Source: an uncultured Clostridia bacterium (GTDB lineage Bacteria > Bacillota > Clostridia > Christensenellales > UBA1242). From it: 64,000 nt of DNA. Under the pieces are notes generated by a model, which saw only the letters and a list, made by a program, of their open reading frames with translations, did not search any database and had not been told where the DNA came from. The translations under genes were made by a program, and so were the position numbers. Location: the NCBI GenBank assembly GCA_934754335.1, contig CAKVHY010000002.1:77309-141308 (forward strand), in the 5' to 3' direction. The first letter of the stretch is position 1; the number at the start of each line of letters is the position of its first letter. Positions 42,766 to 51,440 of this stretch are shown here, piece by piece.

Positions 42766-44568
42766 ATGGCTTTGGATAGATTAGACAAGATTAGAAATTT
42801 TTGCATAGTTGCACATATCGACCATGGCAAGAGTACTCTTGCAGATAGGCTTTTGGAGATCACAAACACTGTTGCTAAACGAGATATGGAAGCGCAAATT
42901 CTAGATAGCATGGATATTGAAAGGGAAAGGGGAATTACTATTAAATTGACCCCAACCACGATGAAATATAACTATAAAGGTGAAGAGTATACTTTAAATT
43001 TGATTGATACTCCCGGACATGTGGATTTCACTTATGAGGTTTCAAGATCTCTTGCCGCTTGCGAAGGTGCGGTGCTTATTGTTGATGCCACTCAAGGTGT
43101 GGAAGCACAAACTTTGGCAAATGTTTATTTGGCGTTAGATAATAACCTTGAGATTTTGCCAGTTATAAATAAAATCGACTTGCCTAGTGCGGATATAGAT
43201 AGAACTAGAAAGGAAATTGAAGATGTTATTGGGATTCCTGCAGATATTGCACCCGCAGTTAGTGCTAAAGATGGCACAAACGTTGAAGAAGTTTTAAAGC
43301 AGGTTATTGAATATATTCCAGCACCAAAAGGTGATGAAAATGCACCATTGAAGGCTTTAATTTTTGATTCTTACTACGATAACTTTAAAGGTGCTGTTTC
43401 ACTTGTTCGAATTGTTGATGGTTCAGTTAAAAAGGGCGATAGAATTAGATTTTTTACAACCAATGCGGAATATGACGTGGTGGAAGTTGGAATCTTTACG
43501 CCAAAGCCAACGGAAACAGAAATTCTAAGGGCAGGAGACGTTGGATATATTTCTGCAAGTATTAAAAACGTTAGCGAAACTAAGGTTGGCGATACTATCA
43601 CAAAGGTAGATAATCCAGCAACAACTCCGCTTCCGGGATATAAAGAAGTTCAGCCAGTGGTGTTTAGCGGAATATTCTGCGTTGACGGTGCTCAATATGA
43701 CGACTTAAAGGAAGCGTTGGAAAAATTGAAATTGAATGATGCGTCTTTGGAATACACCCCAGAAGTTTCGCAAGCCCTTGGTTTTGGCTTTAGATGCGGA
43801 TTTTTAGGGCTTTTGCACATGGAAATTATACAAGAGCGTTTGGAAAGAGAATTTAATCTTGATTTAATTACAACCGCTCCAACTGTTAGTTATGAAGTTT
43901 ATAAAACAAACGGAGAAATGATTGTGGTTTCAAACCCAGCAGACTTGCCAAATCCAGCCACTATTGCAGAAATCAAAGAACCAATGGTGAAGGTGGAAAT
44001 GTTTACCCCACCTGAGTATGTTGGCGAACTTATGAAACTTTGCCAAGAAAAACGTGGTATTCATCTAGATTTGCAGTATTTAGATGCCACTCGTTGCCAA
44101 CTTATTTATAAAGTTCCGCTAAACGAAATTATTTTTGATTTCTTTGACCAATTAAAATCCTGTTCGCATGGTTATGCTAGCATGGATTATGAAATTGTTG
44201 GCTATGAAACAAGTTCACTTGTGAAACTAGATGTGCTATTAAATGGAGATGTTTGCGATGCGCTAAGCCTAATCGTGCATAAAGATAAAGCATATCAAAG
44301 GGGCAGAGCAATTTGCGAAAAACTAAAGGAAGTTATTCCAAGACAATTATTTGAAATTCCAATTCAAGCAGCGGTGGGAAGCAAGGTTATTGCCAGAGAA
44401 ACTGTTAAGGCTATGAGAAAAGACGTGCTTGCTAAATGTTATGGCGGAGACGTTACAAGAAAGAAAAAGTTGCTTGAAAAACAGAAAAAAGGAAAGAAGA
44501 GAATGCGTCAGATAGGCTCAGTTGAAATCCCAAGTGAAGCATTCATGAGCATTCTAAAAATAGATTAA
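42766..44568 (+). CDS. lepA: Elongation factor 4 (LepA), 600 aa
   Basis: A ribosome-dependent GTPase related to EF-G. G1 is AHIDHGKST (~17-25), the switch region contains ERERGITIKL, G3 is DTPGH (~82) and G4 is NKID. The LepA-specific C-terminal domain (AKCYGGDVTRKKKLLEKQKKGKKRMR) is intact. Length is typical. AGGAG lies 3-4 nt before the ATG. A possible promoter is TTTACA at 42719-42724 with TATGTA at 42743-42748, which is weak. hemW follows after 13 nt, the usual Firmicutes arrangement. Confidence 0.97.
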   Translation: MALDRLDKIRNFCIVAHIDHGKSTLADRLLEITNTVAKRDMEAQILDSMDIERERGITIKLTPTTMKYNYKGEEYTLNLIDTPGHVDFTYEVSRSLAACEGAVLIVDATQGVEAQTLANVYLALDNNLEILPVINKIDLPSADIDRTRKEIEDVIGIPADIAPAVSAKDGTNVEEVLKQVIEYIPAPKGDENAPLKALIFDSYYDNFKGAVSLVRIVDGSVKKGDRIRFFTTNAEYDVVEVGIFTPKPTETEILRAGDVGYISASIKNVSETKVGDTITKVDNPATTPLPGYKEVQPVVFSGIFCVDGAQYDDLKEALEKLKLNDASLEYTPEVSQALGFGFRCGFLGLLHMEIIQERLEREFNLDLITTAPTVSYEVYKTNGEMIVVSNPADLPNPATIAEIKEPMVKVEMFTPPEYVGELMKLCQEKRGIHLDLQYLDATRCQLIYKVPLNEIIFDFFDQLKSCSHGYASMDYEIVGYETSSLVKLDVLLNGDVCDALSLIVHKDKAYQRGRAICEKLKEVIPRQLFEIPIQAAVGSKVIARETVKAMRKDVLAKCYGGDVTRKKKLLEKQKKGKKRMRQIGSVEIPSEAFMSILKID

Positions 44569-44581
44569 TAGGATTTAAATC

Positions 44582-45706
44582 TTGAAAAAAGGGCTATATA
44601 TTCACATTCCATTTTGTGTTACAAAATGCAAATATTGTTCATTTAATTCGTATGCGGGGAAAGAAAACTTGCATACGGATTATTTGTTGGCGCTTAAAAA
44701 AGAAATTTGTTTGAAATCGGATAAATCATTTGTATTGGACACAATCTATATCGGTGGCGGAACTCCAAGTATTTTAAAAGGTCAAGATATTCTAAGCATC
44801 TTAGAAACTGTTAGAGATAACTTTATGGTTGATGAAGATGCTGAAATCTCTATGGAAGCAAATCCTAATACGATAACAAAGGAAAAGGCCGAAATATGGA
44901 AAAAGGCGGAAATAAATAGATTAAGCATCGGGCTTCAATCAGCAAACGATAAAATACTAAAATTGATCGGAAGAAGCCATACTTTAAAAGATTATATAAA
45001 TGCGATAAAAGTGCTAAGGGAAGCGGGTTTTGATAACATAAACACCGATTTGATGATAGCCTTGCCGGGGCAGAAAATAAAAGATATAAAAAGGTCTATA
45101 AAGTTGGTTACAAAACAAAATTGCACGCATATTAGTTGCTATTCACTAATATTAGAAGAAGGCACACCGCTATATGAGTTGGTTGAAAATAAAAAGATTA
45201 AATTACCTAATGAAGATTGTGCTGTAAAAATGTATGCAAAAGCGGTTAAAATTCTAAAAAAATATGGTTTTAATAGATATGAGGTTAGCAATTTTGCTAA
45301 AAGTGGTTATGAGTGTAAACATAATGTTAATTGCTGGAATAGGCATGAGTATTTAGGGCTTGGTGCGGGTGCGAATGGTTTTGTTAATGGCTTTAGATAT
45401 GGCAATGTTTGCGATATCGATGCATATATAAAATCTGTAAAAAATGGCAAAATAAAGGAAGAATTTAGAGAAAAGATTTCTAACATTGATGCGTTTGAAG
45501 AAACATTGATGCTGGGACTTAGAATGGAAAAAGGCGTGGAAATAAGAACTCTTAATGAGTTGATAAAGAAAGATTTTATTAGGTCAAGAAAGGAAAAACT
45601 GGACGAACTTTCAAGCCTTGAGTTAATTGAATATAATGAAGAGCAGTTAAGAGTTACAGATAAAGGTTTTTATGTGTTAAATGAGATTATTCTAGATCTG
45701 ATTTAG
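44582..45706 (+). CDS. hemW: HemW-type radical SAM protein (374 aa)
   Basis: A member of the HemN/HemW family, often mis-annotated as coproporphyrinogen III oxidase; HemW proteins are heme chaperones. The radical SAM cluster motif is CVTKCKYCSF (residues 12-21), followed by TIYIGGGTPS and EANPNT. The fourth N-terminal Cys that marks true HemN is lacking, so HemW is preferred. A C-terminal HemN_C winged-helix-like domain ends the protein. The start is TTG, 13 nt after lepA. In an anaerobe with few hemes its client is uncertain. Confidence 0.9.
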   Translation: MKKGLYIHIPFCVTKCKYCSFNSYAGKENLHTDYLLALKKEICLKSDKSFVLDTIYIGGGTPSILKGQDILSILETVRDNFMVDEDAEISMEANPNTITKEKAEIWKKAEINRLSIGLQSANDKILKLIGRSHTLKDYINAIKVLREAGFDNINTDLMIALPGQKIKDIKRSIKLVTKQNCTHISCYSLILEEGTPLYELVENKKIKLPNEDCAVKMYAKAVKILKKYGFNRYEVSNFAKSGYECKHNVNCWNRHEYLGLGAGANGFVNGFRYGNVCDIDAYIKSVKNGKIKEEFREKISNIDAFEETLMLGLRMEKGVEIRTLNELIKKDFIRSRKEKLDELSSLELIEYNEEQLRVTDKGFYVLNEIILDLI

Positions 45707-45709
45707 GGG

Positions 45710-45738
45710 TTGAAATTTGATTTTATATATGTTATACT
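45710..45738 (+). promoter_or_regulatory. Promoter for the unknown gene at 45772
   Basis: TTGAAA at 45710-45715, a 17-bp spacer and TATACT at 45733-45738, beginning just after the hemW stop. Confidence 0.75.
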
Positions 45739-45771
45739 TATATAATAAATAATATTTGAAGAGGGAAAAAT

Positions 45772-46407
45772 ATGAGTTTTAAAGATTTAATGGAGAAATT
45801 AACAGATAATAAGGTTATTGCCACTTATGATGGCGTTCCTGTTGATGGTGTTTTAGAAGACACTAAAACAAACAGAAAAATTATCAAAGATTTGGCTGAA
45901 AGTGGTGCTGGCCATTATGTTATTACAAGCGCCTTTATGTTTCGAGATACTGGTGAAAAAAGGGCATATCTAACTAGTTTTTTAGGCAATATTGTTGCAA
46001 ATAATGGTGAACATTATTTCCTTGAAAGAACATATGTGGCTTTTACAAGATTAAAAGAAAATGCAAAAACAAACGAAACTGAAGAAGTATTAGTTGGAGT
46101 TCTTCCACAAACGAAATATGAAGATATAATAGATAAGAATTTGACTCCACATATTGGGCTAGCAATTGGTCAAATGGCACTAAACGATTTCAATTTTGAA
46201 GTGGGCAAATCTCAACCTTTGGAATTAGATTATCGCAGAGGCATCTTTAATGAAAATGGTTGCGTTTATTGGTGTATGCCAAATGAAATTCCTTGCATCA
46301 CAGGAGAAGATGAATTTGGACTTATTGATGAACGAAATAGCGAGAAGATGTCATTCTTCAAAGTTGTTGGGGATTGCATCTTTGATAAAACAGATAAAAC
46401 AATGTAA
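45772..46407 (+). CDS. Uncharacterised cytoplasmic protein (211 aa)
   Basis: I do not recognise a family. It has no signal peptide or transmembrane segment. The sequence is a regular alpha/beta mix: GAGHYVITSAFMFRDTGEKRA-like strands, a helix-breaking linker around 100, then HIGLAIGQMALNDFNFEVG and a Trp/Cys-containing VYWCMPNEIPCITGEDEFG segment near the C-terminus. The start is ATG with GAGGG upstream. It has its own promoter and terminator, so it is monocistronic between hemW and the heat-shock operon. Confidence 0.68.
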   Translation: MSFKDLMEKLTDNKVIATYDGVPVDGVLEDTKTNRKIIKDLAESGAGHYVITSAFMFRDTGEKRAYLTSFLGNIVANNGEHYFLERTYVAFTRLKENAKTNETEEVLVGVLPQTKYEDIIDKNLTPHIGLAIGQMALNDFNFEVGKSQPLELDYRRGIFNENGCVYWCMPNEIPCITGEDEFGLIDERNSEKMSFFKVVGDCIFDKTDKTM

Positions 46408-46414
46408 TAAATTT

Positions 46415-46443
46415 GCTCGGCTTTTAAAGTCGGGCTTTTTTTT
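46415..46443 (+). terminator. Rho-independent terminator after the 45772 gene
   Basis: A 7-bp GC-rich stem GCTCGGC/GTCGGGC (two G-U) with a TTTTAAA loop and eight T. Confidence 0.88.
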
Positions 46444-46540
46444 ATTTATATATATAAATTATATTAGAATATTAATTATCATATTATTTTAAGTTTCGCC
46501 AAAAATTTTAAAAATTTTTTAAAAAATTAGCATAAAACAG

Positions 46541-46569
46541 TTGACATTATCATATAATTAGAATATAAT
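46541..46569 (+). promoter_or_regulatory. Consensus sigma-A promoter of the heat-shock operon
   Basis: A perfect TTGACA at 46541-46546, a 17-bp spacer and a perfect TATAAT at 46564-46569, directly upstream of the CIRCE operator. Confidence 0.93.
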
Positions 46570-46573
46570 TGCG

Positions 46574-46600
46574 TTAGCACTTGAAGATAGAGAGTGCTAA
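46574..46600 (+). promoter_or_regulatory. CIRCE operator (HrcA binding site)
   Basis: TTAGCACTT, a 9-bp spacer, then GAGTGCTAA: one mismatch from the canonical inverted repeat TTAGCACTC-N9-GAGTGCTAA. It covers the expected transcription start, so HrcA binding should block initiation. The leader from here to hrcA is ~70 nt. Confidence 0.96.
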
Positions 46601-46669
46601 CAATTAAAAAATTATTCTGCTAAATTTTAAATTGTTGTTCTAAAAAGATGGCAAAATAAAAGGGAGATT

Positions 46670-47734
46670 ATGAAAGAAGAAATCCAATTATCAGATAGAA
46701 AACGGCAGTTACTTTTAACCACTGTTGAAAGTTATATAGAGAATGCGTTGCCGATAACAAGTGAAAAGGTGCAGGTTAATTATTTTAGCACACTTAGTAG
46801 TGCAACCTTAAGAAACGAATTAAATGCTTTAGAAGAGATGGGATTTTTAAAGCAATTGCACACTTCCGGTGGAAGAATTCCAACCACAAAGGCTTATAGA
46901 TATTTTGTTAATAGTATAATTGAAGGAAAAGTCTTTGATAAAAAAGATATTGAGAAGGTTGAAAATAAGTTTACAAAAAGAAGTTCGTTTCTGTTAGAAG
47001 TTTTGGACGACCTGGCAAAAAAGATTAATGAGATTGTGGAATATCCAACATTTGTTAGCCTAAAAGGTTATAGAGATATCACAATCAATGCCATTAATAT
47101 AATTCCTTTAATTACTGGTGATGCGTTAGTTTTAATGCAAACCAATGCGGGAATTATAAACAACACATTTAAAATAAATAGCGAAATTACAGAGAAAAAT
47201 TGCAAAGATGCCAGTAAGTTTTTAACAAACAACTTGGCAAATAAGAAAATTGAAGATGTTCTAAATAATTTTGATTACTATAACAAATTGTTTAAAGAAC
47301 AGATAAAATACTTTGATGAACTTTTCTTAAATATCACAAATATGTTGAAAGAATTTGCAGAGAAGGGAACAAGTATTTTAGAAAAGGGCAACACAACCAA
47401 ACTTTTAAGTGCTCCTGAGTATAAAGATATAAATTCGGCTAAGAAGTTTTTGAACGTTTTGGAAAATGAAGGAAAGATTAAAAATATAATCCAAAATATA
47501 GATGATAATACTGATTCAAATATTGTGTTCTCAATTGGTGATGAAAATAAAGATGAAGAGATTAGCGATTATAGTATTATTAAAGCCAATTATAGTTTAG
47601 CGAATGGAATTGTGGCGAGTGTGGGTGTGCTTGGACCTGAGCGAATGGATTATGCTAAAATTGCATCTGTATTGAAATATATCACAGATGAAATTAATGA
47701 ACAAAAAGGAGGCAATGATGAAGGACAAAAATAA
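46670..47734 (+). CDS. hrcA: Heat-inducible transcription repressor HrcA (354 aa)
   Basis: The repressor of the class I heat-shock operon; it binds CIRCE and is autoregulated. The N-terminal winged helix (LSDRKRQLLLTTVESYIENALPITSE, SSATLRNELNALEEMGFL) and the HTSGGRIPTTKAYRYFV segment are canonical. The C-terminal GAF-like dimerisation region ends with SIIKANYSLANGIVASVGVLGPERMDYAKI. AAAGGGAG precedes the ATG. It overlaps grpE by 17 nt. CIRCE lies 70 nt upstream. Confidence 0.97.
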   Translation: MKEEIQLSDRKRQLLLTTVESYIENALPITSEKVQVNYFSTLSSATLRNELNALEEMGFLKQLHTSGGRIPTTKAYRYFVNSIIEGKVFDKKDIEKVENKFTKRSSFLLEVLDDLAKKINEIVEYPTFVSLKGYRDITINAINIIPLITGDALVLMQTNAGIINNTFKINSEITEKNCKDASKFLTNNLANKKIEDVLNNFDYYNKLFKEQIKYFDELFLNITNMLKEFAEKGTSILEKGNTTKLLSAPEYKDINSAKKFLNVLENEGKIKNIIQNIDDNTDSNIVFSIGDENKDEEISDYSIIKANYSLANGIVASVGVLGPERMDYAKIASVLKYITDEINEQKGGNDEGQK

Positions 47735-48242
47735 TCATCATGAGCATGAACACGGACATTGTTCTTGTTGCCATACAAATGAAAATCATGCAGAAAAGAA
47801 ACCTGAGACAATAGAAAAACCAAATAGAGAAGCAGAATATTTGGAGTTGGCTCAAAGATTGAAGGCTGAGTTTGATAACTACAAAAAAAGAAATGCAGAA
47901 GTGGCAAGCGTTAGTTATTCTAATGGGATCGTGGCATTAACCACGAAGTTGCTTCCAGCGCTAGATAGTTTTCAACAAGCAAAAAGTAATATAAAAGACG
48001 AAACAGTTTTGAGCGGAATTGATTTGATTTATAACCAAATCATGAAGGCTTTAAATGATGTTGGGGTTGAAAAAATAGATTGCCTTGGCAATTTGTTTGA
48101 CCCAAACTTCCATAATGCTGTTTTAACTGAGCATAATGAAGATTATCCAGATCAAACAGTATTGGAAGAATATCAGGCAGGGTTTGTTCTAAAAGATAAA
48201 CTTATTAGACCAAGCGTTGTTAAGATAAATAAATTAAGTTAA
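47718..48242 (+). CDS. grpE: Nucleotide exchange factor GrpE with His/Cys-rich N-terminal tail (174 aa)
   Basis: The ADP/ATP exchange factor for DnaK. The coiled coil (~42-85) and the C-terminal beta-wing domain (DPNFHNAVLTEHNEDYPDQTVLEEYQAGFVLKDKLIRPSVV) are typical. ATG at 47718 is chosen because AAAGGAGG lies 5-6 nt upstream; the frame is open further back inside hrcA. Residues 7-24 hold seven His and three Cys (HHEHEHGHCSCCH and a later His), a likely metal-binding tail that is not part of the GrpE fold. Translation is coupled to hrcA through the overlap. Confidence 0.94.
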   Translation: MKDKNNHHEHEHGHCSCCHTNENHAEKKPETIEKPNREAEYLELAQRLKAEFDNYKKRNAEVASVSYSNGIVALTTKLLPALDSFQQAKSNIKDETVLSGIDLIYNQIMKALNDVGVEKIDCLGNLFDPNFHNAVLTEHNEDYPDQTVLEEYQAGFVLKDKLIRPSVVKINKLS

Positions 48243-48310
48243 TGAAATTTGGAAAAGTTTAATTTATTTAAAATCAAATAATTTAAAAATAAAAAGGAAG
48301 GTATTTTAAT

Positions 48311-50140
48311 ATGAGTAAAATTATTGGTATAGATTTAGGTACAACTAATAGTTGTGTTGCTGTTATGGAAGGTGGCGATGCCACAGTTATCCCTAACGCA
48401 GAAGGTGATAGAACCACTCCTTCAGTTGTTGCTTTCAAAGGCGATGAAAGATTGGTTGGTCAGGTTGCAAAAAGACAAGCAGTTGCAAATCCTGATAACA
48501 CTGTAATCTCAATCAAAAGAGATATGGGTACAGATAGAAGAGTTAAGATTAATGGTAAGGAATATTCTCCACAAGAAATTTCTGCTATGATTTTAACAAA
48601 ATTAAAAAATGATGCTGAAAGTTATTTAGGTACAAAGGTAACTCAAGCAGTTATCACAGTTCCTGCTTACTTCACAGATTCTCAAAGACAAGCCACAAAA
48701 GATGCTGGTAAGATTGCGGGATTGGAAGTTTTAAGAATTATCAACGAACCAACTGCTGCAGCGCTTGCATATGGTCTAGATAAGGGCGAAAATAAGAACC
48801 AAAAAATCTTGGTTTATGACCTTGGTGGTGGTACATTCGATGTATCTATTTTGGAAATAGGTGATGGCGTATTTGAAGTTTTAGCAACTGCTGGTAATAA
48901 CAGACTTGGTGGTGATGACTTTGATAACGAAATCATTAAATTATTAGTTGAAGAATTTAAGAAAACAAATGGTATTGATTTAAGCGGTGATAAACTTGCT
49001 ATGCAAAGATTAAAAGAAGCCGCAGAAAAGGCAAAAATTGACTTGTCTGCTGTTACAAAAACAACTATTTCATTGCCATTCATTACTGCTGATGCAACTG
49101 GTCCAAAGCATCTTGAATATGAACTTTCAAGAGCAAAATTTGACCAATTAACTAGCGACCTTGTTGCTCAAACTATCACTAAAATGCAATCTTGCTTAAA
49201 AGATGCTAAGTTAAGTTATGCAGATATTAATAAAGTATTGCTAGTTGGTGGTTCAACAAGAATTCCTGCTGTTGAAGCCGCTGTTAAGAAAGAAACAGGT
49301 AAAGACCCATACAAGGGAATTAACCCAGATGAATGCGTTGCTATTGGTGCTGCTATTCAAGGTGGCGTACTATCAGGCGATGTTAAAGATGTATTGCTTC
49401 TAGATGTAACTCCGCTTTCTCTAGGTATTGAAACTTTAGGTGGTGTATTTACTAAGTTAATCGAAAGAAATACAACTATTCCTACAAAGAAGAGTCAAAT
49501 ATTTAGTACTGCAGTTGATAATCAACCAGGTGTTGATATTCACGTATTGCAAGGTGAAAGAGAGTTTGCTGCCGATAACAAAACTTTAGGTAGATTCCAA
49601 TTAAATGATATTCCACCTGCTCCAAGGGGAATTCCACAAATTGAAGTTACTTTTGATATTGATGCAAATGGTATTGTTTCAGTTAGTGCAAAAGATTTAG
49701 GTACTGGTAAACAACAAAATATCACAATCACTGCTTCTTCAAACTTAAGTGAAAAAGATATAGATAAAGCAGTTAAGGAAGCGGAAGCACATGCTGAAGA
49801 AGATAAAAAGAGAAAAGAATTAGTTCAAACTAAGAATGAAGGCGAAAACTTAATCTTTGCTCTTGAAAAGATGCTTAAAGATAATGGCGATAAGATTAGC
49901 GCTGAAGATAAAGAAAAATTAGAAAAAGCAATCGAAAAAGCAAAGAAAGATATGGAAACAGATAATATCGATGATTTGAGAAAAGCGATTGAAACTTTGA
50001 GCAAAGAAAACGAAGGAGTTATAACAAAACTTTATCAACAAGCAGCAGAAGCAAATAAAGCACAAAATGCTAGTGATGCAAATGCTGAAACCGTTAAAGA
50101 TGAAGATGTTATAATTGAAGAAGATAAAAATAATAAATAA
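48311..50140 (+). CDS. dnaK: Chaperone DnaK (Hsp70), 609 aa
   Basis: An ATP-driven protein-folding chaperone. IGIDLGTTNSCVAV (4-17) is the phosphate-1 motif, followed by the linker/phosphate-2 region YDLGGGTFDVSILE (~172) and the adenosine motif LLVGGSTRIPAV (~315). The interdomain linker DVLLLDVTPLSLGIET and the substrate-binding beta domain follow. The C-terminal lid ends in an acidic EDVIIEEDKNNK tail. It lies 68 nt after grpE, with AAAAGGAAGG upstream. It uses strongly biased codons, consistent with high expression under HrcA/CIRCE control. Confidence 0.98.
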   Translation: MSKIIGIDLGTTNSCVAVMEGGDATVIPNAEGDRTTPSVVAFKGDERLVGQVAKRQAVANPDNTVISIKRDMGTDRRVKINGKEYSPQEISAMILTKLKNDAESYLGTKVTQAVITVPAYFTDSQRQATKDAGKIAGLEVLRIINEPTAAALAYGLDKGENKNQKILVYDLGGGTFDVSILEIGDGVFEVLATAGNNRLGGDDFDNEIIKLLVEEFKKTNGIDLSGDKLAMQRLKEAAEKAKIDLSAVTKTTISLPFITADATGPKHLEYELSRAKFDQLTSDLVAQTITKMQSCLKDAKLSYADINKVLLVGGSTRIPAVEAAVKKETGKDPYKGINPDECVAIGAAIQGGVLSGDVKDVLLLDVTPLSLGIETLGGVFTKLIERNTTIPTKKSQIFSTAVDNQPGVDIHVLQGEREFAADNKTLGRFQLNDIPPAPRGIPQIEVTFDIDANGIVSVSAKDLGTGKQQNITITASSNLSEKDIDKAVKEAEAHAEEDKKRKELVQTKNEGENLIFALEKMLKDNGDKISAEDKEKLEKAIEKAKKDMETDNIDDLRKAIETLSKENEGVITKLYQQAAEANKAQNASDANAETVKDEDVIIEEDKNNK

Positions 50141-50148
50141 GGTTAATT

Positions 50149-51294
50149 ATGGCACAGGATTATTATAAAACTTTAGGAGTGGAGAAAACTGCAAGTGATG
50201 ATGAGATTAAAAGTGCTTATCGTAAACTTGCAAAGAAATACCACCCAGATCTTAATAAAGAACCAGATGCTGCTGAAAAGTTTAAAGAAATAAATGAAGC
50301 ATACGAGGTTTTGTCGGATAAAACTAAGAGAAGTAACTATGACCAATTTGGTTCTGCCAGCGGAAATCCAAACGATTTCTTTGGCGGAGCCGGTGGTAAT
50401 GGTGGCGGTTTTAGCGGAAACTTTGGCGGATTTAGTTTCGATGGCTTTGATGATTTGTTCTCTAGCATGTTTGGTGGTGCTTTTGGTAGCGGAAAGGCTA
50501 GAACTCAGGGTGCAATTCAGGGTGAGGACATTCAAGTTCAAATAAATCTATCCTTTAAAGATGCTGTGCTTGGTTGTAAGAAAACCATAAATATTCCAAG
50601 AGTTGAAACTTGTTCACATTGCCATGGTACTGGCGCAAAGAATGGTACTGAATATTCAGAATGTCGTGAATGTGGCGGAACAGGTGTGGTTAGGTACACT
50701 GAAAACTCAATGTTTGGAAGAGTGGTTAGAACAGGCCCTTGCAAGAGTTGTAATGGTACAGGTAAAGTAATCAAAGAAAAATGTGCTTATTGCGGTGGTG
50801 CTGGTTCTAGTAAAATGAATAAAGATGTTTCGTTTAATATCCCTGCAGGCATAGATAACCATCAGGTTATAACCATTCGTGGTGGCGGTAATGCGGGTGT
50901 TAGAGGCGGAGCAAATGGCGATTTGCATATAATTGTTAATATTGCTAGTCATAAATTGTTGGTAAGAGAAGGCTATGATTTAAAACTTAAAGTTTACGTT
51001 CCTTTCACAACGTTATTAACAGGCGGTTCGGTTGAAATCCCAACTGTTGATGGAAAAACAACAATCAAAATTCCAGAACTTACTCAAAATAACACCATTT
51101 TCAAACTTAAAGGTAAAGGTGTTAAGATGCTAAATAGAAGCAGTTATGGTGACTTGCTTGTAACGGTGATTGGCGAGATGCCAAAGTCTTTGAATAAGCA
51201 AGAGAAACAATTGTTAACAGAACTTGGCAACAATTTTGATGAAACGGATTTTGCTAGATTTAAACAATATAAGAAAGATATGAACAATTTATAA
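50149..51294 (+). CDS. dnaJ: Chaperone DnaJ (Hsp40), 381 aa
   Basis: The DnaK co-chaperone. J domain with YRKLAKKYHPDLNK and the HPD motif (~33-35), a Gly/Phe-rich linker (~75-120) and four CxxCxGxG-type zinc repeats (CSHCHGTG, CRECGGTG, CSKCNGTG-like CKSCNGTG, CAYCGGAG) are followed by the substrate-binding C-terminal domains. It starts 9 nt after the dnaK stop. It ends the hrcA-grpE-dnaK-dnaJ operon with a terminator. prmA, which often follows in Firmicutes, is absent. Confidence 0.98.
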   Translation: MAQDYYKTLGVEKTASDDEIKSAYRKLAKKYHPDLNKEPDAAEKFKEINEAYEVLSDKTKRSNYDQFGSASGNPNDFFGGAGGNGGGFSGNFGGFSFDGFDDLFSSMFGGAFGSGKARTQGAIQGEDIQVQINLSFKDAVLGCKKTINIPRVETCSHCHGTGAKNGTEYSECRECGGTGVVRYTENSMFGRVVRTGPCKSCNGTGKVIKEKCAYCGGAGSSKMNKDVSFNIPAGIDNHQVITIRGGGNAGVRGGANGDLHIIVNIASHKLLVREGYDLKLKVYVPFTTLLTGGSVEIPTVDGKTTIKIPELTQNNTIFKLKGKGVKMLNRSSYGDLLVTVIGEMPKSLNKQEKQLLTELGNNFDETDFARFKQYKKDMNNL

Positions 51295-51308
51295 CACACC
51301 AAAAAAAA

Positions 51309-51339
51309 CAACTTGAATTGATTTCAGGTTGTTTTTTTT
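51309..51339 (+). terminator. Rho-independent terminator of the heat-shock operon
   Basis: A 9-bp stem CAACTTGAA/TTCAGGTTG (one G-U) with a 5-nt loop, extended by flanking A8/T8 runs. Confidence 0.88.
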
Positions 51340-51386
51340 GATAGATTAAAATTGGAAAGTTCGTTTTAATTTAAATGGTCTTTTTA

Positions 51387-51415
51387 TTGACATTTATATT
51401 AAAAATAATTACAAT
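51387..51415 (+). promoter_or_regulatory. trpS: Sigma-A promoter for trpS
   Basis: TTGACA at 51387-51392, a 17-bp spacer and TACAAT at 51410-51415. The ~20-nt leader is too short for a T-box, so no tRNA-responsive control is apparent. Confidence 0.82.
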
Positions 51416-51440
51416 TATATTTATATAATGGAGAAGTATT

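Noticed and set aside
51295..51440. A T-box leader for trpS
   Set aside because: A consensus promoter starts ~25 nt before the gene, leaving no room for a T-box, and no conserved T-box core sequence is visible.
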